Positions 48,611 to 58,704 of a stretch of 64,000 nt of DNA are shown here, piece by piece (position 1 is the stretch's first letter; the number at the start of each line of letters is the position of its first letter). Position numbers and translations under genes: made by a program. Source of the DNA: Doryteuthis pealeii (Eukaryota > Mollusca > Cephalopoda > Myopsida > Loliginidae); NCBI GenBank assembly GCA_023376005.1, contig CM042145.1, positions 14,768,727-14,832,726 of the forward strand. Reading direction: 5' to 3'. Below the pieces are notes generated by a model. The model saw only the letters and a program-made list of their open reading frames with translations, did no database searches and was not told where the DNA came from.

Positions 48611-48896
48611 TTTACCAACCCCTCCGCACGAGCAGGATATGACACAAGGTCAATTTCTTAAGCGGAGTTCAACAGGTTTGAATTCAGAGTTTTCCTTCTC
48701 CTAGACCGGTTGCCTAACCAAGGCTAAAGAGCCCAGTCTGCCCTGCTATTTACCCATAGCTGGAGGGAGAGTAGGATTCATACCTTTCCCAAGGGTATTA
48801 GTGCTAAGTGAAAAATGCAATTACCACGTCCAGGATTTGAACTCGGGTCGACGAGTCCATTTCCCATGACTTTAACCATTACGCCACATGCTTCCT
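48611..48896 (-). repeat. SINE family 2 (A'')
   Basis: Allelic-looking copy of 34539-34823 with a few substitutions. Confidence 0.85.
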
Positions 48897-49030
48897 AAAC
48901 ATTTTCCATTATAATGTTAAAAACAAAATTCCATAGTATCTAATGAAATTGTATTGGCAAAGACGTTATTAGAATAAATTAGTATTTTCAATTTAGTTAT
49001 ATATCTTAACCACATTATGTTTTATATATA

Positions 49031-49146
49031 AGGAGATTTAGCGCTAATACCCTTGGGAAAGGTATGAATTCCTTTTGAGTTGGCGAGGGCCGGTATCGAA
49101 CTAAGAACCTTGTGCTTTCTAGCCGAACACTCTACCAACTGGGCTA
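49031..49146 (-). repeat. SINE family 3 (A'')
   Basis: Copy of 34961-35076. CTTGTGCTTTC replaces CTTGTGGTTTC. Confidence 0.8.
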
Positions 49147-50304
49147 ATATGTACATTACCATATCTCAGCAATAGTGTTAAAATGATATTAGAGAATAGG
49201 GCAATTTACAGTTCAATTTGTAACTTAATAATATTGTGTGGTCTGTGTATATGCTCACCTTGATCTTTATAATGTCTTAAGGTAGATAACTCTTAAATGC
49301 TAATTAGAGAGTACTTCCTATTATTTTCTATTATGATATTAGTTCTGCAAATAGAATGTGACCAAATATTGAGCTTAACCCTCATTGTGCTGATTAAATT
49401 TTTGTGGACTAACCTGCAGATACTGAATTAATTTGTTAAAATTGGCTGAAATTGATATCCCCAAGTTATGTACACAAATAACAAAAACATGTTTTTAAAA
49501 AAAATCCATATTCACTAATTATTGTATTCAGATATACCTTCATTCACATACAATCAAACAGTTTCATGTCATTGCACAAATAGCTAATGAACTCAGGATT
49601 AAGACTGGAAATGTGGGGTGGGATGGGGACAGGAAATCATAATGATCCAGAGTGTGTGTGTGAGTATGCTTCAATTTGAGGGGAAAATTACGTGAGAAAC
49701 ATTTTTATCGTTTTCAAAATGGCATCGAATAGTGATAACGGAACCTCGGAATGGTGCCGTGAAATATTCATGCTCCATTGACTGATCAAAAAAAAGATAT
49801 CAGAGTAAGATGGAGTACAACTTCAAGAATAAAGACAAGGAAAGCAAAATGGAGTTCTGTGAAAAATCCGAGTACGATTCCATGTTTAAAAAAAAATAAA
49901 TAATTGATACCATTTTTATTTTACACTAGTGCAAAAAGTTCCTTTCCTTATGGGGAGTTCATATTATGCCTGAAGATGATTGGAGAATGTACCGGTCGAA
50001 AATGTCATGTGAACAACAAAAAAACGAAAAGTTGTTCAATTAACTAAATAATTCTTTAACTTCAATGTCAACATGATCCAATAATTTTGTTATCTGTGTA
50101 AGAGCTTGGCTGGATTGAGCAGAGTTTGAAACCTCATCACCAGCGTTTGTTATATCCATGAATGTAAAAACTTGAATTAAGAATAAGATTTCTTGAAAAG
50201 ATGGCATTTCTGTGTGCAAGAGTATAAGGTAATGTCAGTCAGGGTCTTTTAATCATTGTGCAAAATTCAATTTACAATTCATCTTATTCAGTAAATGAAG
50301 ATTG

Positions 50305-50360
<56 letters not shown>

Positions 50361-50547
50361 TTATTTCCTATAACTCCAACATAAACAAAGGGGAACCACT
50401 CTTGGCTGATAAATTATTTATTTATTGATCTTCTTGGAAAAAGAAGACAGGGTTAGGGTTAGGGTTTAAGGTTAGTTTAATGGGAAAAGGAATAAATAAT
50501 TTTCAGTCAAGAGTGGTTCCCCTTTATTTATGTTGGAGTTATAGGAA

Positions 50548-50551
<4 letters not shown>
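50361..50551. repeat. Fold-back MITE FB-4 (A'')
   Basis: Same element, with longer (GA)n flanks (50306-50358 and 50553-50600). Confidence 0.85.
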
Positions 50552-50603
<52 letters not shown>

Positions 50604-50729
50604 ACACACACATACACACACATATATATTAATACTAATTCTAATGAGTCAGATATACCAAGGTTTTTTTCTTACTGCGAGAGTTTACTAATAGGATTAG
50701 TATAGTATAGTATAGTATAGTATAGTATA

Positions 50730-50770
<41 letters not shown>

Positions 50771-51152
50771 GAGTGAAAGATTTGAATAAACCTGACAAAA
50801 TGTGGTTGATGACCTACCTATCTCACTACCAAATGCCCTACTTCCCCTTACACTGATCCACCCTGACTATCAAATTTCCTCTGATACACATCAACACATT
50901 TGACCCAGACTCCAAATATCAAATTTCTCTTCTAAGTCAACCGACTGACCCCATAGAAAAATAAAAATCCCTACACACCAACCCCACCCGATTTTCCCTC
51001 ACCCTCACCCATTCACCTTTTCCCTATAAAAGCAGAATGTACAAGTACTTATGTCAATAAAGCTCTGAAGAAGCTTTATCCAAAATGAGGCGAAATATCA
51101 ATTGAATTTATGCTGTCTGTGTTGTTATATCCACACTTTCCTCTATTCTCAA

Positions 51153-51191
<39 letters not shown>

Positions 51192-51569
51192 CACCCACAT
51201 CTAACTTGAAACACCATCACCACTGACACACACGCATACATACACATACAAACACACTCACACACACACACACACATATATATACATCTTTCAAAAATTC
51301 ATCATGTATATAAAAAACAATTCAATTGAATTTAACCAGAAGATGGTTTTCACTCATCAAATGGACATGTCACTTTATCAGTACATTTTTCCACCACTTT
51401 TTTTTTTGTGACTTGAAAACTTAAAAAAACAACTTTTCTAAAAAACAATTTTTTCACAAAGAACTTTTTCTCCCGACAATGACCTAAGGTCAAAAATAGT
51501 TGGGAACAATTAAAAAATAGATAACATAAAAGAAACATTCCTGTTTGTCTTATCACTTTTTGTTCTTCA

Positions 51570-51611
<42 letters not shown>

Positions 51612-51934
51612 AAAATCTTGAGTGTTGAATTTCCATCAGTCATCCTCATCCTCATCGTCACACTTCACTTGTGTCAGTTTCTGTAAAAGATGATTATGGA
51701 TTTTAAAAAAATAATAAATCAGTATATACAGAATGCCACACAAAATACTTAAACATTCAAATAATTAATAACTTCCTCATTTTTTATTTAATTTTTGTTG
51801 AATTAATGTAACTGTTGGGTTTTGTGTAAAGTATTCAACTCTGTTACAAGATGAATGCCAAAACTAAAACTAGAGTTTGGTAGGTGGCTTATATGGAGCT
51901 TTGGATTGTTCCATTATGAACTCAGGCAAGTTCA

Positions 51935-52110
51935 CTTCCTGAGTTCTGATTGGCTGTTGAATTTCAGGGTGAGTAAGAACATGGATAAGTACCCACTCTT
52001 CAGCCATCACTTTGCATTATGCCAGCAGCATGCAAGGACTGTATTTAAGTTACAGCTTGTCTGTTGTTTTCGTCTACTAACTCGACTGTAGTTAGAACCC
52101 CACTGCGACG
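51935..52110 (+). promoter_or_regulatory. LTR- or promoter-like segment 1
   Basis: Contains TTCTGATTGGCTG (inverted CCAAT) and, downstream, GTATTTAAGTTACAG (TATA-like). The same pair of words recurs at 53965-54130, so this is probably a repeat-borne pol II promoter such as a solo LTR. LTR boundaries were not found. Confidence 0.35.
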
Positions 52111-52117
52111 GTGAGTA

Positions 52118-52315
52118 TCATATTGTTTCTATATCTGAAGGATAACTTCTACAGTAACGAGCAGAGAAAATGATACCCATTGTACGATGAGCCACCAATG
52201 ATATTGCCCCATCGATGGTCCACAGAGTGTTCCTCTTGTTGACAGTATCAAAAGCCTTTGTTAAATCAACATAACAGGCAGAGAAAATGATACCCATTGT
52301 ACGATGAGCCACCAA
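52118..52315 (-). pseudogene. LINE RT fragment
   Basis: The minus strand encodes CYVDLTKAFDTVNKRNTLW. The VDLTKAFDTV stretch is the RT motif around the first catalytic Asp in LINEs. The frame continues with a partly duplicated segment (LVAHRTMGIIFSA appears twice) caused by the tandem duplication at 52161-52370. Nothing else of the RT remains. Confidence 0.8.
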
Positions 52316-52370
52316 TGATATTGCCCCATCGATGGTCCACAGAGTGTTCCTCTTGTTGACAGTATCAAAA
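52161..52370. repeat. 93 bp tandem duplication inside the RT fragment
   Basis: 52161-52253 and 52278-52370 are identical or nearly so (GCAGAGAAAATGATACCC to GACAGTATCAAAA), separated by 24 bp. The second copy ends exactly where the fold-back element begins. Confidence 0.9.
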
Positions 52371-52953
52371 ATTAACGGAATTGTGTCGATTTTTAGCTTT
52401 CAACATTTTGGTGGAGGGTCGTGAAAAATGGCGACTTTTTGTAATCTATTTTTGTCTGTAAAATGATTCTAGAGCTTCCCTACTCCTAAAAATGTTTATA
52501 AAAGTATTTTGGCCCAAGGAATCCAATAATGTTATCAAAAAAGTATTAAGTTAACCAATTTTAAGTTATTGATGATTTATGATTTGCAAAATTTTAACTG
52601 ATGTTGTAGCTTCAGTTTTGAGCAAAAACCAAACTATCTTTTTGGTACAAATAATGTTCAATATATGTAAAATAAAAATAGGAAAAAAATATTTGTCATA
52701 GATGCAGGGCCACATTGGGATATTGATCTTGCTGGGAAAAAATCAGAAGTCATCAATAACTTAAAATTGATTGAGTTTAAACTTTTATGATAGTATTTGT
52801 GGATTCCTTGGCCAAAAATGTTTTTATATACCAATTTTTAGGAGTAGGGAAGCTCTAGAACTCATTTTACAGAAAAAATAGGTTACAAAAAGTTGCCAAG
52901 AACCCCCTCAAATTTGGAGAAATAAAAATCAACATAACTCCGCCAATTTTTGG
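52371..52953. repeat. Fold-back element, ~580 bp
   Basis: The long imperfect arms include CTAGAGCTTCCCTACTCCTA at ~52470 and TAGGAGTAGGGAAGCTCTAG at ~52839. Outer ends resemble each other in inverted form (GTGTCGATTTTTA and AAAAATCAACATAA). No frame. Confidence 0.75.
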
Positions 52954-53165
52954 AATTGGAAGCTCAAATTTTGGGGATTGTCTAACTTTAACATAGTCCA
53001 TAGCTGTACAAAATTTCAGAAAGATTGAAGGGGTGGGTGACAATTTTACTTTTTTCTGGATGATTTGACATGGAATTACAAATGTAACAATCATTGTGGG
53101 ACAGATGTTTGATTTTCTTTCCTTATTTATAAAAGGTTTAAGAAGTTTATTAGTGATGTACTTAC

Positions 53166-53291
53166 ATCTTTGTGACATCGTATGGACAGTACTCGTCTTC
53201 CATCGGCCAGTGCTTGTGAGTATTGTTTCTGTTGTTCTATTCTTTCTTGTGTTGTTACACTTTGTTCTATAATCAACACAATATTGGCCCA
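53166..53291 (-). CDS. nan: TRPV channel exon, post-S6 cytoplasmic region
   Basis: 42 codons in phase 0. The acceptor is a T-rich tract plus CAG just upstream (53292-53294 complement), and the donor is GTAAGTAC starting at 53165. It encodes WANIVLIIEQSV, then ERIEQQKQYSQALADGRR and a basic RCHKD end. It continues in frame from the exon at 54999-55115. The WA.IVL..E..V...ER then QYSQ..DGR pattern is what I recall for the segment after S6 in the Nanchung subgroup of TRPV channels. The next 3' exon was not found, and may lie beyond the artefactual repeats. The Nanchung-versus-other-TRPV assignment is inference. Confidence 0.85.
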
Positions 53292-53399
53292 CTGAAAAAA
53301 GATGAAGATGAAAGGAGCTTTAATAAATTTCATCCAATCCAGGGTTTTCTGCCTACATACATAGCAATAGCATAATCTTTACAGATCACTGCCGTCTCT

Positions 53400-53643
53400 C
53401 ACAATCCTATAACCCCACCAACAGAACTTTTCCTCTCATGAGCCCTCAAATGACTCATCAAACCCGTTACAGATCCACAAAGTTTGATGCAAATATGACA
53501 TAGGAAGGACGTCATTCCTGTTGTATTAGATGGATCAGATGAAAAATTTGATGTTTATGCACCACCTTATTAAGACCAAAAACTGACTTACAGACTTTGT
53601 TACAGATTGCACAAGACACATTGTTTGTTCCTGGAGTTTGCAT
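53400..53643 (-). pseudogene. C2H2 zinc-finger retroelement fragment
   Basis: From ATG at 53643 the minus strand reads CAICNKVCKSVFGLNK with a damaged His pair, reaches a stop, and one frame over reads CHICIKLCGSVTGLMSHLRAH, a good C-x2-C-x12-H-x3-H finger. Paired C..C.K.CKS..GL fingers of this kind are typical of LINE-encoded proteins. A frameshift and stops mark it as dead. It lies in the TRPV intron. Confidence 0.6.
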
Positions 53644-53681
53644 GAATTGTCCCTGATGAGATTTCCTATGATTGACATATC

Positions 53682-53706
53682 ATACATACATACATACATA
53701 CATACA
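53682..53706. repeat. (ACAT)n microsatellite
   Basis: Six ATAC-type tetramers. Confidence 0.9.
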
Positions 53707-53964
53707 TTCATTGACTGCTCTCCTACCCCTGTGTCCAACCTCACCATGAACTCTGAGAATTACGTGACAGGCTTTTGTGACAATCAACACACCAGAACCC
53801 TTTCCCGTGCATTTGGACAATTCACCAGTTATTTCCAAAACACAAAGACGACATCACTCATATCTTCACTGCTCTCCAAATCAACTTCATAAACTCAATA
53901 CTTCTTTATTGCAGGTCAGTAAGATAACAGCAGCTAACTAAGTACAACTTAAGCAGTGTATCAT

Positions 53965-54130
53965 GACCCATTCTTCTGATTGGCTGCTTGACTGCTTGAT
54001 TTGAATGACATTGTGGAGTCATATCCTGTCATTCAGTAGACTTTGTGACATTCGGATTTGTATTTAAGTTACAACCGTTTGTTGCCTTGTCTTCCCAGTT
54101 CAACGGTAATTGGAACTTTAATTAGCTGAG
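53965..54130 (+). promoter_or_regulatory. LTR- or promoter-like segment 2
   Basis: TTCTGATTGGCTGC, then TGTATTTAAGTTACAACC, then CCAGTTCAACGGTAATTGG. Parallels 51935-52110 (TCGACTGTAGTTAG). Confidence 0.35.
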
Positions 54131-54960
54131 GTCTGTTAAGGACTTTTGAACTTTTCATCCGCTTTGTCATCCTGTTTAATTGTTTGTATTTATGTTCAAT
54201 ATATAACGTTTATGCCATATCTATTGTCTTGAGTTTAACCTTTTTTGTTGTTTCATTCAATTGTTTGATGTTCTTAAAGACTGCTTGGTTAAGCTATCTG
54301 TCCGATCTTTCGCAGACAAGAGAAGGCAGAATACAGGGCATAAAAGCAAAGTTTGAAGGGAATAATCACAATTTTCTATCTTTTACAATATAAGCAATTA
54401 AGAAATACCACATACTATCCAGGGATAACATTTGTATTACATAATGCTATGAGGGAAAGTAATGCCATTTTCTTTATTTCATGTGAAGTTTTTTATAAAA
54501 CTAAGGCCTACATTGAGACTCTAACGAGGCTCAGAGCAAGAATCTGATGAGTAAGATCCAACTTGTCAATCGACAATGTCCTCCTTCTGCATGACACACA
54601 CAATTAAGTCAAATACTGACCTGTCTTATATATAAGCAAGCCATTAGCTGCTGATAATTAACAAACGAATAGTTCAATCTATCACTCACACACTCCAATC
54701 TCTCTCTTTACATTCACTTTGAAAACTAACATATATAAGGAGTAGTCAATCAAGATATATATAAAGAGGGGGAAAGTGACAAGCAGAATGTGAAGTAAGA
54801 GATGGGTGAGTTTTTGACTTAATTGCAAATTATGACTAATTAGAACCAAATAAAATGGAATTTTTTTCCAGCATAACAATCCCAAAACTAAGGAATATTT
54901 TGGGATATATTTTGGGGCATTAAACTAAATAGTAAAAAAGCCTTTAGCAAACAATCATTG
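54131..54960. other. TRPV intron DNA, no gene recognised
   Basis: AT-rich, with several short open frames lacking domain resemblance. Probably includes the body of the Helitron whose 5' end is at 54988. Confidence 0.4.
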
Positions 54961-54988
54961 ATTCACTCAGCTTTAGTATAATAATAGA
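54961..54988 (-). mobile_element. Helitron 5' terminus
   Basis: Minus strand TCTATTATTATACTAAAGC, then TGAGTGAATCAAT, preceded by host A. Identical for the first 24 nt to the 5' end at 28308. No matching hairpin-CTAG 3' end was located. Confidence 0.6.
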
Positions 54989-54998
54989 TTTCACTTAC

Positions 54999-55115
54999 CT
55001 GTCTGAACCATTCCATCTGTTGACTGGCCACTAATTGATAGGTATTACCCATCATGGCAATTAACATATTGATAAGTAGAAGAGATACTAACACCATGTA
55101 CGTTGTAAATATAGC
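54999..55115 (-). CDS. nan: TRPV channel exon, S6 helix
   Basis: 39 codons, phase 0 at both ends. The acceptor TTCAG is upstream of 55115 and the donor GTAAGTGA starts at 54998. It encodes AIFTTYMVLVSLL, then the S6/gate motif LINMLIAMMGNTYQL, then SQQMEWFRQ. The NMLIA.MG.T sequence is a hallmark of TRPV S6, and this AMMGNTY form fits invertebrate Nanchung/Inactive channels. The channel is a plasma-membrane cation channel. In insects Nan and Iav act in mechanosensory cilia, but the function in this organism is not shown. Confidence 0.92.
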
Positions 55116-55325
55116 CTGAAATATTAAAATGTTAATATCAGATTAAATACTCAATGTTTTGTTTTCAATTGTTAAATTATAATCTTGTCTTTTTTCATGA
55201 TGTATTTGAGATAAAATCAGCAGGAGCCTAAGCTCCGCCCATTTCCTGCCTAATCTTTTTGGCGCCCTTTTTAACGACGTATTTTTAGTTCAAGAATAAA
55301 TCTTATCCGAGTCACCTCGTTGTTT

Positions 55326-55327
<2 letters not shown>

Positions 55328-55369
<42 letters not shown>
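55328..55369. repeat. (CT)n microsatellite
   Basis: Pure CT tract. Confidence 0.95.
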
Positions 55370-55371
<2 letters not shown>

Positions 55372-55422
55372 CCTGGTTGTATTTTCTTATTTCAACATTT
55401 ATTTATTCATCATGGAATATGA

Positions 55423-55919
55423 AGGTAATTTATGAGGAAGTGCGTCCCAGTCTCCTGCCTCGAGAGTTGCTGCCCGGTGACTATTAAAATAACGACCCAG
55501 CTCAGTCTATTCAAAACTATCCATCTTCATATCTATCTATCTCAATTTGTTCATATTTATCTATATTACTTTAAATACTAAGATTTTTTTTTATTCATGT
55601 TTGTTTAATGTCTTGTTTTTAGTTTAAATAAACAAGAATTACAACAAAAAAAGAAGCGACCCCCCCCCCCAAATACATTTACTTGTTGAAAATATCTATC
55701 TATCTCCATTTGTTCGTATCTATCTATATTATTTTGTTTGTTTATCTATCTATTTATCTCAGTCTATTCAAAACTATATATCCATCTTCATATCTAAACA
55801 AGAATTACGACAAATTACAATAAACAAGAATTATGATGAGCTGGGGTTGTTATTTTGATAGTCACCGGGTAGAGGTTTTTGAGGCGGGAGACCGGGACGC
55901 ACTTCCTCATAAATTACCA
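55423..55919. repeat. Fold-back element, ~500 bp
   Basis: Arms of ~85 bp: GGTAATTTATGAGGAAGTGC at 55423 and the complement ending 55919, each with a GC-rich part (GTCTCCTGCCTC/GAGGCGGGAGAC). The centre contains (ATCT)n words and a C-run. Confidence 0.8.
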
Positions 55920-55981
55920 ATATGAATATAGAAACTCAACAACAATATTACAGAATTGGGTTTCCCTGTTCCGGTACTCTC

Positions 55982-56272
55982 TTCAGCCCCATGAAATAGG
56001 ATTTGAGAGGAAAACATTATTCCAGTGATTAGGAAATGAAATCAGTAGTGAAGAAGTGGCTCAAAGAACAGTCAACAGAATTTTACAGGGCAGGGATACA
56101 TGCTCTCATTCAAAGGTGGAACATTGCTATTGAGAGAAATGGTGACTATGTGGAGAAGTAGGGATGTGATCCAAAGAGGACCAGCTTCATTTTGATGTAT
56201 GATACATGTTCCTGTGTTGGTAATTATACCTGTCCTAAATAAAATGGCATTACTTTTTGACTCGTCCTCGTA
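55982..56272 (+). pseudogene. mariner transposase 3' end and TIR
   Basis: 60 codons from 55982 to the stop at 56159-56161 read DLRGKHYSSD, VVKKWLKEQSTEFYRAGIHA and LIQRWNIAIERNGDYVEK, the C-terminus of a mariner transposase. In-frame TAGs at 55997 and 56030 disable it. The 3' end TACTTTTTGACTCGTCCTCG (56250-56269) fits a mariner terminal inverted repeat. The catalytic DD(E/D) core and 5' end are missing. Confidence 0.88.
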
Positions 56273-56456
56273 TGTTATGTTATGTCTTTTTGAATTACAT
56301 AAGAAAAATGATCACATGCAATTTTGATAGGAAGTACAAAACAGTTTTTGGCAGTGATTATGACTACACAGTAAAGCTTTATTTTCATGCAAAATATGAT
56401 GGCCAAACAAAAAGCAAATTAAGAAATTATACAATGCAGTGTGTCAGGGTCGTAAA

Positions 56457-56660
56457 TAAGACGTGTCTTATGACACTCATTTTGTGACACAGTGAAATAT
56501 TTCCCCAATAAAAACATTAAAATTATAAAGTCTCTTTTGCACGGTTCCCACTAGTATTACATGAATAACTAATTTTTAGTATAAAAGAGACTTTATAATT
56601 TTAATGTTTTTATTGGGGAAATATTTCACTGTGTCGCAAAATGAATCTCATAAGACACGT
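56457..56660. repeat. Inverted repeat, ~80 bp arms
   Basis: Arms run from TAAGACGTGTCTTATGAC to AAAGTCTCTTTT, with the complement from AAAAGAGACTTTATAATT. Loop ~40 bp. Confidence 0.85.
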
Positions 56661-56662
56661 AT

Positions 56663-56787
56663 GATAATTTGACTATTACAATGTTTGATATGTTTAAGAG
56701 CTATTGCTTAATAGTTCAATATTTTATATATTGAACTATTAAGCAATAGCTCTTAAACACATCAAACATTGTAATAGTCAAATTAAT
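56663..56787. repeat. Near-perfect palindrome, ~58 bp arms
   Basis: GATAATTTGACTATTACAAT to TAATAGTTCAATAT, mirrored at once. One arm recurs, diverged, at 63362-63425 next to a hAT-like end. Confidence 0.88.
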
Positions 56788-56819
56788 ATAATAATAGGTA
56801 TAATAATCTCTGGCAAAAT

Positions 56820-57000
56820 TCTTTCTTTTTCTTTTTTCTCTTCTTTTTTCTAACTTTATTTTTCTTTCTTTCTTTTTTCTTTCTTTTTTTCTATTTCATT
56901 GAAACAGATGATAAGTGCTATTGCTTCCTATCTCTCTCTTTTCTTTCTTTCTTTCTTTCTTTCTTTCTTTGTATATTTGCTTTCTTTCCTCCCTCTGATC
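56820..57000. repeat. Pyrimidine-rich (CTTT)n region
   Basis: Imperfect and then pure CTTT repeats (56938-56970). Confidence 0.85.
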
Positions 57001-57208
57001 TGTAGCACATTCTTTTTCTTCCCTTAAAATTACAACAATATGGTCCATTATCTATCTAAGGCGATGACAGGGCATATTATTTGAACACGTGCATTCATAT
57101 CTTATGAATCCAAACGGAATAGTCCATTACTTATCTGAGGTGATGACAGGGCGTGATATATGTAAGTAGGTACTATCATATTAATATATAGATTAAAGAC
57201 CCTAATAT

Positions 57209-57232
57209 CATCATCATCATCATCACCATCGG
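57209..57232. repeat. (CAT)n microsatellite
   Basis: Short trinucleotide array. Confidence 0.9.
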
Positions 57233-57559
57233 TCTTGTAACCTCAGGGTGGGGTTTGTAGGGGTATCACTGATGACTCTTTGATAAATCAGCCACTGTCT
57301 ATCTCAGCCTGCACTTAGTAAAAGACAGGCCAGTACATTCCTGGTTATCTTCCCACCTTTTCTTCTGTCTGCCTCTGATAATTTTAATTATAAATGATAG
57401 CTAGTAAAAACAGTTAAAATTTAATTCTAATTATATTTTAGGGGTTAAATATTACTAATTTATAGTATTTCATTGTTCTTTTTTGTATTTATCCTATTTC
57501 AAATTAATAACTATTTAAGAAAAATTCTAATTTATTTAGTTAAATTTAATGTTGTAATT

Positions 57560-57910
57560 CTAATGATATTTTAGTGACCGACCCAACCTATGTTTACATT
57601 TGCAGATCGATTCAAATCTATTATTTAAAAGATTTTTCTTATCCAGGAATTTGATTATAGTTAACTTTTCTTGTAGACAAAGGTAGCAAGAATCATTTAG
57701 AGATCTGCACACATTTGATTTTCGTAAGATATTCCTTTCAATAATTGGTGTCATATTTTGATCTTTTAAATCCCAAATATATCTAGATAAAGTTGTTGCA
57801 TTTCTAAGCTTAATATTAGTAAATGAATGCTTATGGTTTGTAAATCTAGTTTTGAACAACAACTTTGCCTTGCAGTATACTTTTTGCTTGGTCTGATGAT
57901 CTTGTCACAT
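57560..57910 (-). pseudogene. Penelope-like element GIY-YIG endonuclease fragment
   Basis: A continuous minus-strand frame carries VYCKAKLLFKTRFTNHK, then ATTLSRYIWDLKDQN, CYLCLQEKLTI and LLNNRFESICKCKHRLGRS. The FK.RF.NH, LS..IW.LK, C.LCL.EK and N.R.E....C.H order is the C-terminal GIY-YIG nuclease of EN-containing Penelope-like elements. The YIG glycine position reads K and the first GIY strand is not visible, so the nuclease is likely dead. No ATG opens the frame. The RT domain expected upstream (higher coordinates) was not found. Confidence 0.8.
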
Positions 57911-58163
57911 GTGCATGCCACATCATTTTTCTTTTCTTCACGATATTAAACAATATATTAAGCATCATATTTTAGTGAATTCATATAAACCATTACTTAT
58001 TGTATCCCTACACTAGTATTTCTTTTATCTATTGCTTTTCATCACAAAGCAAGTATCTTACTTCATATTCAATATTAATCTTATAACTTAGAGACAGCAT
58101 TTAAAAATGTCATTAATTGTCCCATTAATTGTTTCCTATTTTGATTTTAACCTAAGACAATAT

Positions 58164-58702
58164 GTAGGGAATAGTACTCTCCTTTGCTTTGGGGACAGGA
58201 AGTAGAAAAAATAACGTCCCTGGTCGGGTTGAGTGGAAGACTCTCTTTACCGTTTTGGTACCAACGAGTGAGCCTCGTAGAAGCAAGCTCTTATCTCAGT
58301 CCTCGGTGACTGAAGGAATTCCTCCTCAGTGAGGGAGTCACAACTGAAGACTCAACGTGAGCACCCCCCTCAACGAGGGAGATATAAGAACTATGAGTAC
58401 TGCCCCTAGTACTTGTTATATTTTCTGTTATTTTATTAACATGTAAACACAATAACAGACAATATAACAAGTATTAGGGGCAGTACTCACAGTTCTTATA
58501 TCTCCCTCGTTGAGTCTTCAGTTGTGACTCCCTCACTGAGGAGGAATTCCTTCAGTCACCGGGGACTGAGATAAGAGCTTGCTTCTACGAGGCTCACTCG
58601 TTGGTACCAAAACGGTAAAGAGTGTCTTCCACTCAACCTGACCAGGGACGTTATTTTTTTCTACTTCCTGTCCCCAAGGCACAGGAGTGTTCTAGTCCCT
58701 AC
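58164..58702. repeat. Large fold-back MITE, ~540 bp
   Basis: Two ~265 bp arms of high identity: GTAGGGAATAGTACTCTCCT to TAACAAGTACTAGGGGC-type inner ends, mirrored around ~58437. The outer ends are GTAGGGA/TCCCTAC. GC content is above the local level. No ORF, hence non-autonomous. Confidence 0.9.
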
Positions 58703-58704
58703 AA

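Larger units (their letters stand above)
45866..51724 (+). repeat. Unit A'' (forward)
   Basis: Direct copy of 31846-37592, which then runs on into the unique DNA at 51725. It carries many private substitutions against A and A', a different sequence after the Helitron hairpin (~47678), and a 10-N gap. Confidence 0.92.

Noticed and set aside
29225..51724. Biological triplication of the locus as a firm call
   Set aside because: Variant sharing between A and A', degradation within A' and the N gap in A'' favour assembly or library artefact plus haplotype duplication.
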